64,000 nt of DNA, taken from NCBI GenBank assembly GCA_013400115.1, contig VXBP01002270.1, positions 62,001 through 126,000 of the forward strand. Direction: 5' to 3'. A model generated the notes under the pieces. The model made no database searches, was not told where the DNA came from, and saw only the letters and a program-made list of their open reading frames with translations. The DNA comes from Rhinopomastus cyanomelas. Taxonomy: Eukaryota; Chordata; Aves; Bucerotiformes; Rhinopomastidae. Position 1 is the stretch's first letter, and each line of letters opens with the position of its first letter. A program made the translations under genes and the position numbers. Shown one piece after another: positions 44,400 through 54,934 of the stretch.

Positions 44400-45122
44400 G
44401 GCCACATCTGCAGGAGGAGGTTTATTCCCCGCAGGACACCACGGCTGTTCATCATGTGCTGCTGCTCTACTGGATTCCCAACCCCAACCCGGGGTGGGGG
44501 TAAATGTGGCATCACCAGCTTGCCAGGGTGCAGGGACTGTCCGACTCCCCTGGGCTTTCGTGCTACCCACAGCCAGAGCCACATTCAGGACCCCACAGAG
44601 AGGGGCTGAGATGGCTTGGTGGCCTCCATCACCCCTCCAGGATAACGCCCAGCCCGTCCCAGGCACCCCAAAGGCACAGCAGGGGTGAGGCCAACAAAAT
44701 CCTGTCCACCAAGGGGTGCTGGGTCCCCCATTTCCCACCTGGGCACCTCCAGGCTGGGAAGACTCCAGAAGAGTTAAAGGGGGTGGAGGTCCTCCGGCAA
44801 GGCCTGGAGGAGGTGCAGATCCCTCATCACCCCTGGAGCTCCCCTTGGGGACCCAAGGTCCCAGCTGGGAAGCACCGGTGCTGGCAGCAGGGGCACTGAG
44901 AAGACATGGAGGACGTGCTGGAGGACATCAGAAAGGCTGATGTTCCCTTTGATGATGCCAATAGATCATTTTAGTACCGTTAACACGAAACGCGCAGGAA
45001 CGCAGACGGTCACCACCCTGGGCACGGCTGGGGCTGTTAATGTTAGACGCGGCCTCCTGGAGGGGCTGTGCATGAGGTCTCCATCATCCACAGAGATCCA
45101 GTCACCCACGGCACTGGTGATC
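44400..45122 (-). other. LHPP: LHPP 3' UTR (inferred extent)
   Basis: Sequence downstream of the LHPP stop on the minus strand. It is free of CR1 repeats and ends beside the poly(A) signal at 44421-44426. Overlapping plus-strand frames are proline-rich noise. Confidence 0.6.
44421..44426 (-). promoter_or_regulatory. LHPP: Candidate poly(A) signal of LHPP
   Basis: On the minus strand this is AATAAA, about 700 nt after the stop. It is followed by a GT-rich stretch (gatgtggcccatttgttggt). A weaker ATTAAA lies at 44235-44240. Confidence 0.6.
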
Positions 45123-45213
45123 TTACAGCTGCTGGAGGATGATGTCGACGGCCTCGGCGAGGTTGTTCACGTAGGCGTCAGGCTTCACGTGGGGGTGGTT
45201 CTCATCAGAAGGC
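45123..45213 (-). CDS. LHPP: LHPP terminal coding exon (C-terminal 29 residues plus one base)
   Basis: LHPP is a HAD-superfamily phosphatase acting on phosphohistidine and phospholysine (and pyrophosphate) in the cytosol. On the minus strand a tttgcag acceptor at 45214-45220 is followed by one base of a split codon. It then reads PSDENHPHVK PDAYVNNLAE AVDIILQQL and a TAA stop. The pattern PSDE-HP-VK-D-YV-NLAEAVD-LLQ is the C-terminus of LHPP. The phase-2 entry fits an Arg codon before PSD. The GDD-type metal-binding motif IV and the catalytic Asp belong to earlier exons, not seen here. Convergent placement next to FAM53B matches the human gene order on 10q26, which strengthens the call. The exon is too short to appear as a long open frame. 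Confidence 0.95.
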
Positions 45214-45277
45214 CTGCAAAGGAGACAGGAGGGCATGGATGGGCAACCAACCAGGTTGGTCCTGCTGCTGCTGCAAC

Positions 45278-45468
45278 TCTAATGATTGGGTTGGAAGGGA
45301 ACTTCAGAATTTGGTTGGAAGAGACCGTAAGATCATCAACCTTCAACTCAGCACTGCCAGGTGCCCCTAACCCATGTCCCTCAGCCCTACATCTTTCTGC
45401 CTTCCCAATCTATCCGGGGATGGGGACTCCACTACCTCCCTGGGCAGCCTGTTCCAATGTCTAAAGAC
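45278..45468 (-). repeat. CR1 LINE fragment, antisense
   Basis: 'gattgggttggaagggaact', then 'ctaacccatgtccctcagcc' and 'ctccctgggcagcctgttcc'. It joins the next CR1 at 'aaagacccttgagatc'. Confidence 0.85.
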
Positions 45469-45665
45469 CCTTGAGATCATCAGGCCCAAGTGTTAATCCT
45501 ACTCTACCAAGGTCACCACCAGACCAGGTCTCTAATCACTACATCTAATGGATCTTTAAACACACCCAGGGATGGGGACTGAACCCCTTCCCTGAGCAGC
45601 CTGTTCCAATCCCTGAGCACTCTTTCTGTGAAGATGTTTTTCCTCATGTCCAGCCTCCCTTTGGT
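45469..45665 (-). repeat. CR1 LINE fragment, antisense, missing its 3' end
   Basis: It begins at 'ttgagatcatcaggcccaag', which in the copy at 63138 is preceded by the CR1 3' terminus. It ends at 'tcatgtccagcctccctttg'. Confidence 0.85.
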
Positions 45666-46215
45666 GCAGCCTGTCACGGGCATTGCTTCGGTGCCTCAGA
45701 GCCTCCCTTGACATGGACACCACCAGCAGCAGGCAGAATCCTCAGCCAAGAGCAGATGTGGCTCTTGTGGTTTCAGGTCAGCTTCCCTTTCAATGACCAT
45801 GACCCTCTCTGCGCTGCACCATGGTAGACTTCACACCAGCAGGTCTCAAAAGTGATGGCACAGGTCACCTTCTAGTGCTTTCCTCTTTCATCTTCCAGAA
45901 AGAAATACAAACTAAATCAAAAACTACCTTTCATCTGGTGGGTTGGTTGAAGAATAAACCCACGCTGAGCTCACTTTCAGCCAAACTCGTGATGTTTGTG
46001 TTACTCTCACGTGGGACTCTGGCTGCAGAGGAGAACATCCATCAAAGTGGCAGCAAATGATATCCTGTGGCTGAACATTGAGCTGTTGGCACAAACCCAC
46101 CTGTGAGAGCTAAAGTGTCCCTTTGGTGAAGTGGGACCTCTTGGAGAGACTGAGCGGCGCAGCCTGGTGCCCACGCAAGGAACATTTTCCAGCCCAAGGT
46201 GGCCATGAAAGTTGT
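45666..46215. other. Unique intronic stretch of LHPP
   Basis: No exon or repeat was recognised. Confidence 0.4.
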
Positions 46216-46378
46216 GGAATCATAGAGTCATAGAATGGCCCAGATCATCACAGAACGTTAGGGATTGGAAGGGACCTCGAAAGATCATCCAGTCCCATCC
46301 CCCTGCCACAGCAGGATCCCCTAGATCCTGTCACACAGGAACATGTCCAGGTGGGTTTTAAATGTCTCCAGAGAAGCA
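46216..46378 (-). repeat. CR1 LINE fragments, antisense, two joined
   Basis: A 35-bp tail of one CR1 (aatcatagagtcatagaatg) is followed at 46250 by the 3' end of another ('acgttagggattggaaggga') reaching 'gggttttaaatgtctccaga'. Confidence 0.88.
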
Positions 46379-46627
46379 GTTACTCACATCCATCAGATCA
46401 TCCTCAGGAGATGACTAAACACCCAAGGATCCCTCACCCAAGGACCATCCATCACTGTCAGTGCTCAGAAGCTCCATGTGTGCTGAGCCAGACCCTCCAC
46501 CCAGACTAAACTGGTTAGTTCACATGGATCCTTCAGCCTGAGCTGTCAAGGAACCAGCAGGCTGCTGCAGAGAACTGGCTCTGCAATTTTAACTCTTCAC
46601 TCAGTCACCTGGCAGGAGAAGCTCCAG
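46379..46627. other. Unique intronic stretch
   Basis: No feature was recognised. Confidence 0.35.
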
Positions 46628-46715
46628 CATGGAGCTTTTAAACTCATCCAGGGATGGGGACTCAACCACCACCCGGGGCAGCCCATTCCACTCCACTTTC
46701 CACTTGGACAGGTCT
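46628..46715 (-). repeat. Decayed CR1 fragment, antisense
   Basis: 'ttttaaactcatccagggat' and 'ggcagcccattccactcca' match a CR1 body. Both ends have faded. Confidence 0.6.
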
Positions 46716-47671
46716 GTTCTGAGGAACTCTATTCCCTATCAGTCATCAGGAATGGTGTCCAACCTTCAACAATGGTTCACCCAAGATGCAGCTGAGTGTC
46801 TCTGAGGGATGATGGGATCTGTGGAGGTTTGTACCATCCTGTAGGAGCTACTAGGAGTCTTTAAAGTGCTTGGAGCAAACACAAACAGAAAAGAGCTTAA
46901 AGGCAGCACAAGAAGATGCCCTAAGAAACACAGACTTGGGTTTAACCCTCTTATTTCTCATCTCAGTTGGGATTTGGGGTTTGATCTGTGCATCAGGCTC
47001 TGAGTGGTGCTGTCACGGGGGACCAGTGGAGCTGCAGAACATCTGCAAAGGAAAACACGTGGCCGGGTGCCAGAGGTGTCCTGCCAAGCTGTGAGCCACC
47101 CATGGGAATTGGGAGTCCATCCCCCCGGGAGCAAGGAGGACATGTCTGAGCACCAAGCCCTCGCGTCATGCTGTCTGAGGAAGCCTCATGTACCAGCTGG
47201 AATGACTTTCCCACTCCTCACTGCCAGCAATCCACGTGGAGAACAAAGCAGGCAGCTGGATCATAGTGGGGACAAAACGTTTCGCAGACAGAAGTCTAAG
47301 TGGAGGCAGCAGACGTGGAATGGCCACGGGGATGGCCACAGCCCCAGCATCCAGCTCACCCCAAGACCTGCTGAAACTTGACTTCAGAGAACAAGAGCAG
47401 ATGGGGGTTGATCAGCTCACGATGGATCTCACAGGCTAAAATTAGCTCTCACATAGCTCTTCAAAAATAGGGGTGGGCAGGGAAACCACCACGCAGGGCC
47501 AAAGCCAGGCACCCTCATTCATTTGAAACAGACAAACGACGGCACGTTCCAGTCCTCTGGCGAAGCTGGCCCATGACACCATGTGTCCCACATCAGTGGG
47601 AGACAGCGAACTCCACAGCTACTGCTTCAAACCCACCTGCACCCATGTGGGCTGGGGCTTTCTATGAGGGA
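46716..47671. other. Unique intronic stretch
   Basis: Nearly 1 kb without exon or repeat. Open frames on both strands lack family features. Confidence 0.4.
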
Positions 47672-47951
47672 CTCCAGTGAGAGGACAAAGGGGATGGTTT
47701 CAGGCTAAAAGAGGGGAGATTGAGATGAGATCTGAGGAAGAACTTTCCTCCTGCGAGGACGCTGAGGCTCTGGAGCAGGTTGCACAGGGAGGCAACTCTC
47801 TGGCTGCTCCATCCCTGGAAGTGTTCAAGGCCAGGCTGGATGGGGCTCTGGGCAACCTGGTCTGGTGAGAAGTGTCGCTACCCATGGCAGGGGGTTGGCA
47901 CTGGCTGACCTCTGAGGTCTCTTCCAACCTAAACCAGTCTGTGATTCTATG
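47672..47951 (+). repeat. CR1 LINE 3' fragment, sense
   Basis: Same subfamily as 16968: 'gatggtttcaggctaaaaga', 'caaggccaggctggatgggg' and tail gtctgtgattctatggg. Confidence 0.92.
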
Positions 47952-49164
47952 GGAGCAGGTCCCAGAACTTCATGGAAGCCCACAGCTGGATCCTGTATCT
48001 CATGATGTGGACAGATGTCCCTGGAACAGGATGAGAGGATTTTGTGGTTAAAACACTAGAAAGAGAGTTACAGTGACCGTGTGCAGCAACCCAGGGCAGA
48101 AGGTCTGTCCTCACGAAGCATCTAGAACCTTCTTTTACTTTGCTGCCATCATGCAACACTGGAATAGGAAGCTGCACTAGGAGAGGGTTAGGTGGGATGT
48201 TAGGAAGCCCTTCCTCAAGGAAGGTTTAGGTGTAAAGAACCTGGTGTAACTTTTTGTCAAAGTTCAGACAAAGTTAACCAAGACCAATGCTGCCTCTTGC
48301 ATCCCATGCAAGCACATGGTGCAAACAAACCCGATGCGTTAAGTGCAACAGCCCCTGGCTTGGACTGGGGGCGCAGAAGCTCCGCACGTACACGTGGATG
48401 CTTGAGCTAGTAACAGGACTTCATACTGACATAACGTTCTGTGATAAGTGGCAACAAAGACCTCAGGCTGGGCTACCTCCCCCTGCTCCAGAGAAACGCA
48501 GGATGTCCTCTGTTGGTTCCGATCACAAAGATGGGCAGCTGTTCAAAGGATGATGACATGCTGCATTCATGGACCACGCTGTGTCCAAGCATCTCAAGTT
48601 CTTTGGAAGTGGGGCAGGAAACACAGAGCAGCCATGCCTTGGAAACACATTTAATGCAGCTGCACAGGGCAGCAGCAGGGATGGCCATGGCCAAGGCCAC
48701 GTCTTCCTTCTCCTCCTGGCTCCCTTCCACCTGGTCCTCACGTCAGGCAGGACACAGGAAGGAGCGGTGAGCTGAGGAAAGCTCGCTAGCACATTTTTCA
48801 AGGTGTCAAACCACATCTACTCTTGTGCTTAAGAATGGATCACGGAAAGTATGTAAATCCAACACTGTTAGTTTAAGGATTAAATCCCCGGTGCTGCTGG
48901 CGTTCAGCCCTCTGCTCCCACCAGGAGAATTGTCCAAGGTTTATACCCACTTCCTTCCAGCCCTGAGTTACAGCTCCTCAGATGAAGGCTGCCGGTGCGT
49001 CCAACTTGCTGCATGTTAGTGCAGAGCCAGCGAGAACCCCTGTCCCCAGTGGAGCCCCACCAGAGCTCTGTCAAATACCTAGGCCCAGTCACGTCTGTGG
49101 GGATTTTGTCATTGAATAAATAATCCTGGAGTTCCCATCACAGGAAGGACAGAGCAGGTTCAGA
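47952..49164. other. Mostly unique intronic stretch
   Basis: A 50-bp CR1 scrap ('gagggttaggtgggatgtta') lies at 48170-48222. The remainder shows no exon or repeat. Confidence 0.4.
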
Positions 49165-49588
49165 GCACTGGATCACTACTGCTGTGAGCACAGGCTGAGG
49201 GAGTTGGGGTTGCTCAGCCTTGAGAAATGCTATAGGAGCATCTTATTGTGCCCTTCCAGTATCTGAAGGGTGCCTCCAAGAAAGATGGGGAGGGAATTTT
49301 TACAGAGGTTAGTGGTGACAGGACAAGGGATAATGGCTTTAAGCTGAAAGTAGGCAGACTGAGATTAGAAATAAGAGGAAGTTCTTAATTGTGAGAGTGG
49401 GGAAACACTGGAACAGGTTCCCTAAGGAACTTGAGGCTTCTCCAACATTGGAAGCATTCAAGGCCAGATGAGATGGGGCTTAGAGCAACCTGGTCTAGTG
49501 GGAGGTGTCTCTGCCCAGGACAGAGGGGCTGGAACTAGGTGATCTCCAAGATCCCTTCCAACTCAAACTGTTCTGTGATTCTATGAAT
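49165..49588 (+). repeat. CR1 LINE fragment, sense
   Basis: 'gctgagggagttggggttgc', 'ttaagctgaaagtaggcaga' and 'ggccagatgagatggggctt' precede a gttctgtgattctatgaat tail. Confidence 0.92.
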
Positions 49589-49939
49589 CCCAAATTCAAC
49601 ACAACTGAGCTTTCAGCAGTGAAGCACTGGGGATGCTTGGGTTCAGATCAGGGTGCTTCAGCCTGTAAAGTCTCACAGGTCTGTGTCCTGTGCTGAACTT
49701 CCACAGCTTCCCACCACCATCTTCTCCATCAGTCTCCAGCTGCCACTGTCACAATTAGAATGGTTAATAAATACTGTGGGCACCTCCAAATAGCTTCTTT
49801 AAATTAGGTTGTGTGGGACTCACTAGATACTTCTCATGGCTGTTTATTCACACCTGCAAACCACAGTCTAAAACCACAGAACCATTAGGATTGCGATGTA
49901 ACTGGTTTTGGACCACACCGAGCATGTTCTGAACAATGA
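49589..49939. other. Unique intronic stretch
   Basis: No exon was found. A very short CR1-like word (accacagaaccattaggatt) occurs at 49873. Confidence 0.4.
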
Positions 49940-50017
49940 ACAGGTTCCATCACTGCCTTCACTGGGCTTTCATATCCTCCACATTCATCCTTGTAAGGCT
50001 TCTGAGTCAGTTCTTCA
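49940..50017 (-). repeat. Non-CR1 flank shared with 43244-43318
   Basis: 'ggctttcatatcctccacat' and 'tcatccttgtaaggcttctg' repeat the flank of the CR1 at 43319, apart from a few substitutions and a small indel near 'ccatcact'. Confidence 0.85.
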
Positions 50018-50172
50018 CAGAATCACGAACCACAGAACATTAGGGACTGGAAGGGACCTCAAAAGATCATCCAGTCGAATCCCCCTGCCACAGCAGGATC
50101 CCCTAGACCAAGTCACACAGGAACATGTCCAGGTGGGTTTTAAATGTCTCCAGAGAAGGAGACTCCACAAGT
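50018..50172 (-). repeat. CR1 LINE 3' fragment, antisense
   Basis: 'agaacattagggactggaag' to 'gtctccagagaaggagactc'. It extends further toward the CR1 5' end than its partner at 43319. Confidence 0.9.
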
Positions 50173-50631
50173 TCTAAGACCCAGAAACCAACGATGAGCC
50201 TGTGCAAGGCGCCCAGAAGAGCTGTGAGTGAAAGGGGGGCTCAGAGGGAACAACATCTCAGCCTCCAGCATCGATGTATGATGCATAAATTTCCCATCAC
50301 AGGTATCTGACCGCTCCCGAGGGAGAACTGACGGAGTCAGCAAGTCAGGGGAGAGCCCAGAAGTGCCTTTCTAATGACGGCCTCACGGCACCAGTGAGGC
50401 TGTTGCAGCAACCCAGTTCCCACAGCTCTGTTAGCTGCTTCAGGACTTAATACTTCTTCGGATCAGACTGATCTTAGGACATTTCTTAAGTATGAAATCA
50501 ATAAAAAAGACTGATAGCTGTCAAACAGATGAGAACACCCACGTAAACAAGATCAGCAGCGTGGACACTGCTCTACATTCCTGACATCTGCAGCACTTTG
50601 TTTTTACCTGAGCACTTCTGTTGAGCCCAGT
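50173..50631. other. Unique intronic stretch
   Basis: No exon or repeat was recognised. Confidence 0.4.
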
Positions 50632-50706
50632 TTCACAGAATCACAGAACATCAGGGATTGGAAGGGACCTCAAAAGATCATCTACTCCAATCCCCCTGCC
50701 AGAGCA
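50632..50706 (-). repeat. CR1 LINE tail fragment, antisense
   Basis: tcacagaatcacagaacatc and 'gatcatctactccaatcccc' show a 75-bp 3' end. Confidence 0.85.
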
Positions 50707-51680
50707 GCCAGCTTCAAGCAAGGAGCAATCCTTTGGCAAACAAAAGGCCCATAATATTGGTTTGAGCGGTGGACCAGCTGCCTCTGTAAAGCAGCCTGGC
50801 TTGAACAGAAGTCTATTTGCATAGCATGCTTGATAGCTTTGAGAAAAATCTACTCCTTAAAACACTTCAAAGGATCCCTTTGTGCTGGAGGTGGAACAGC
50901 CAAGCAGACTCAATACTCCACACAGATTGCTAAATCCTTGCCAGGCATCTCAGGGTGGAGATACTTGTCTATGAAGTTCTAAACAACCCAATAAACCCCA
51001 TGTCTTTCCCACTGCACTCAAGACCTGTGAAGGGCTAATCAATCCCTTCTCCTGGTTTTTCTCCTGGTTTACAATGAAGCAGGAGCTTAAAATACAGGCT
51101 TGAGGGGTGGGTGTGCGGGCTATGTGGGTACAGAGGTAAAACAAAGACATTTTTGAAGTAAACCCCTGAGTTTTTGAACTCAAGCCCTGGTGTGGAAAGG
51201 ACTTTACTAGATCATAAAGAGAGAGACTTCATCTTCATTAAGTAAAACATTAAAGGAAACGGGTTTGAACTTACAGCCCTATAGATTAACGCCGGCACTG
51301 TACGGGGTTTAATTGCCTGTTGCTTTCCCACCATAAATTACTACCTGCAGCTAATGGAAAACCTTCCTCCAGACCTGTTTATGCACCTCGCTCCCATTTC
51401 ATACCTTTGCATACTGGAAGGAAACAGCAAGGTAACTTGGAGTTGTCCCAAACCCATATAAATGGGCATGTCTTGAGAAAGCAGTGAGCTCTGAAGAAAA
51501 GCTGCACGTGTTTGGTACCAGCTGTTTGAGTAACCCACAAGTACATGAGCTCAACACTGAGTAAGGCAGGTGTGAAACCCTCTTACACAAGAGGAAAACC
51601 CCGAGGAAGAGTTCTAACTCCAACCCAGGCTGAAGAATCCCAGCAGGAAGAAAAAACACTGAAAAAACCCCTCTGCCCAG
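50707..51680. other. Unique, A/T-richer intronic stretch
   Basis: Almost 1 kb without repeat or exon. A cttctcctggttttt word is nearly duplicated at 51046-51070. Confidence 0.4.
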
Positions 51681-51978
51681 GAATCACAGAATCATTCAGG
51701 TTGGAAAAGACTCTGGGGATCATCAAGTCCAACCATCAATCCTACTCAACAAGTTCACCCTTAAACCAGATCCCCCACCACTACATCTAAGTGACTTTTA
51801 ATCGCACCCAGGGATGGGGACTCAACCACCCACCCCCAGGTCCCTCTGTGCCAGGCTGCTCTCCAGCCAGTCATCCCCCAGTCTGTAGCTGCAGGGGGCT
51901 ATTGTGGCCGAAGTGTAGGACCCTGCACTTGGCCCTGTTAAACCTCATCCCACTGGCCTCTAACTCACTACCTTCTGT
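51681..51978 (-). repeat. CR1 LINE fragment with internal deletion, antisense
   Basis: The 3' end (aatcacagaatcattcaggt) runs to 'gggatggggactcaaccacc' and then jumps to ORF2 sequence. On the minus strand that reads as the FNRAKCRVLHFG-type block followed by 'ggctggagagcagcctggca'. The intervening several hundred bases are missing. Confidence 0.85.
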
Positions 51979-53581
51979 GGCTACTGGTTGCTTCAATCCT
52001 ATAGCAATCCTCACACTTCAGCATAGTGGCTCCAGACAAAGACTTTTTTGTGCTTCTGCAGTTAGCCCAGCATAAACTGCTTGGACAATCTTGAAGATCT
52101 GGAAAGCCCAAGAAACCAGACGACACAAAAAAGAGCCCAAAAACGTTGAATTAACATTTCTGCAGAGTAACCTGGGCTTCTCAGGTAATTAACAGCAGAT
52201 CATAGTAAACCCTATGGTGAAATTGTGCTCTCCTGGAAATGATTTGCTGATGAAGACAGGCCTGAAGTCAGCGCTAAACCATGCCAGTAGGTAGAGAAAC
52301 GAGCGTCTGGCACTTTCCGAAGCTAAATTCAATAGCCCCTGCCAAAAGCAGCCAATCCACGCACAGAGACTTTCTCTTTGCAGCTGATTATAATCTCCAG
52401 AGTCGTTTATGCTAACTGCCCGGTAGCCACTGCCATGCCTTACTCACAGGAGGAACAAAATCACTCTTTAAGCTGGCTCACAGATGCCCTGGCACACTGG
52501 CTTCAGAGGCTGGCAACGACTTCATTTGGCATAATGGCACAAGTTGCTTCAAGGAGGGGGAAAAATTACCCATTTGAAGGATGCAGAGAAGCACAAGGTC
52601 ACAGTTGGACCCCAGTTGCCTCCTTTGAAGCTGGGAGATGCTGTTTAGATATAAATGCAAAACAAGAAGACAGAATCCCAAACCAGTTTCCCAAAGGATT
52701 AATTAAGATGTCCTCCTCCCAGCCCCTAGTCAGCAGAATCGGTCTGGAAACAAAGGACCAGTGACTGTTTACCCCATGAAAGCTACGCGGGATGGAACAG
52801 CAGCCTCCTCAAGCCTCCCACCAACTCAGTCAAGATAAACATCATTGTTGTGCAGCATGAACCTCTCCAGTTTTATTGACAGAGAGAGAAAGTGTTGGAG
52901 AATGGGAGCTGCTGAATGCAGCCTCTGATTAGCAATTAAACACTTGGAGAGGGGCGAGCTGCCGGGCAGCAATGCCCTCCCCATTGATTTGTCAAAAACC
53001 TTCTCACATAAATTAGCCATCCCTGGGATTTTAATGCTTGGGTATTCCCCTGACAAAGGAGCCCTCCAAGAGCTCTGTGTGACTGTCAAACCCAGCCAGG
53101 GAGGGGTCTGGAGGGCTGTAGATAAACATTTTCCATGCATGTGGCCTCCCACGGGGTCAAGCCCTTGGAGACACTTGCACAGGTCTAATGGTCTGATGCC
53201 TTCAGGGATGGTTTGGAGCTCCCCAGTTGCCACATGGGCTGGGATCCAGCTCTGTGGAGTGACACCCACCTTGGCCAGGGATTTATGCTGGCCAGCATAG
53301 AACCGGGTGCTTTCTACATGAAAGGCATTAGAGCAACCCAAAGGGCTATTCACGTCACCATCTCCCTAATTAAGAGCTGCAAGACTGTGCGCTCGGTCTG
53401 CGCGAGCGATCAATGCTCCCGACACAATGCGCCCGCAGAGATGTTGGCAGAACATGTCTGACGCCGCTGAGGACTTTGTTCCCCTCCCTGAGCAGAAAAA
53501 CACTGCGACAGAAAAGCTGTGGTCCTTGGAGTGCAGGCTTGGTATCAGATGGTAACGATGAGTCCACCATGAAATCATACG
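51979..53581. other. Large repeat-free intronic block, candidate regulatory region
   Basis: About 1.6 kb without transposon sequence. The 52850-53480 part has homeodomain-like words (GATTAGCAATTAAAC, CCCTAATTAAGAG), TTTATTG and isolated CpGs (GCGCGAGCGATC). There is no exon signature. Confidence 0.45.
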
Positions 53582-54062
53582 CTCACAGACTGGTTTGGGT
53601 TGGAAGGGACCTCCAAAGGTCATCTAGTCCAACCCCACTATAAGAAGCAGGGACATCTCTAACCAGCACAGATTGCCCGGAGCCCCATCCAGCCTGACCT
53701 TGAATGGCTCCAGGGATGGGGCTTCCACCACCTCTCTAGGCAGCCTGTTCCAGGGATCCCCCACCCTCAGATTCAAGAACATTTTCCTCATGTCCAGCCT
53801 CAATCTGCTCTTTTCCAGCTTCAAACCATGACCCCTCATCCTATCATTCTGTGAACAGTCTTCCCCAGCCTTCTGACAGCCCCTTTCTGACAGGAAAGTG
53901 ACCTTCTGACAGGAAGGTCACTACAAGGTCTATGCACAGCCTTCTCTTCTTCAGGCTGAACAACCTCAACTCTCTTAGCTTGTTCCCATAGCAGAGGTGC
54001 TCCAGCGCTCTGACCATCCTCCACATGACTCCTCCAGACTCACTCTAACAGATCCTCCTCCT
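53582..54062 (-). repeat. CR1 LINE fragment, antisense
   Basis: 'ctggtttgggttggaaggga' near the 3' end, 'aatggctccagggatggggc', 'tcaagaacattttcctcatg' and 'catagcagaggtgctccagc' are in order. A small tandem duplication of 'ccttctgacaggaa' lies at 53880-53920. Confidence 0.93.
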
Positions 54063-54542
54063 TCCTGTGTTGGGGGTTCACTCACCTGTGGATGCACCTC
54101 CCAGTTCCAAAACAAAACCCCAAAGTGCCTACAAGTGGATTTGTGTCTCTTGCTTTGGAGCTGCTGGAAGGGTAAGTTCAGATCTCTGGGGACCTGATAC
54201 AGTGACTGATACATTAGGGACTAAGGACACACTTAGCGCTGCTGCGTAACTTTCCACCTTTAAATCTTTCTATCTTCCATCCAGTGGTCCTTTTCTTCTG
54301 GTGCCCAGGGAACAGGAAAAAGCCCCTCGAACCAGATGAGTTTGAGAACCTTCAGAAGAGAGGATACGCAAAGCCATGGTGACACAGGACAGTGGCTACT
54401 TCTCAGTGCTTATATGAATCCCAGTCCTTAATCCTGAGCAAACACTTCATGGGTTGAATCAAGACAGTTTTTTCAACAGACTTTCCAGTCCCAGCAGAAG
54501 GTGTTCAACAGGGCACATGGAAAACAGCACTTTCAGGGGAGA
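54063..54542. other. Unique intronic stretch
   Basis: No exon or repeat was recognised. Confidence 0.4.
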
Positions 54543-54934
54543 CAAGGGAAGTCTTATGAGGAGAGGCTGAGGGAGCTAGGAGTGTTTATCCTGGATAAGA
54601 GGAGACTCAGGCGGACCTTCTCCCTCTACAGCTCGCTGAAGGGAGGTTGTAGACAGGTGGAGGTCAGGCAACCAGTGCCAGGATGAGAGGGCAGGGCCTG
54701 AAGCTGCACCAAGGGAGGGTTAGGTTGGGTGTTAGGAAGCCCTTCCTCACGGAAAGGGGGATCAGAGCCTGGACTGGGCTGCCCAGGGCAGTGGTGGAGT
54801 CCCCATCCCTGGAGGTGTTGAAGGACAGCCTGGATGTGGCCCTGGTCTGGCTGCTGTGCTGACGTTAGGTCCTGGGCTGGGCTGCATTTGCTCAGAGGCC
54901 TTTTCCAGCCTCAGTAATTCTGTGATTCTATGAC
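54543..54934 (+). repeat. CR1 LINE fragment, sense
   Basis: 'tatgaggagaggctgaggga', 'ggttgggtgttaggaagccc' and 'gtcctgggctgggctgcatt' precede an attctgtgattctatga tail. Confidence 0.93.
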
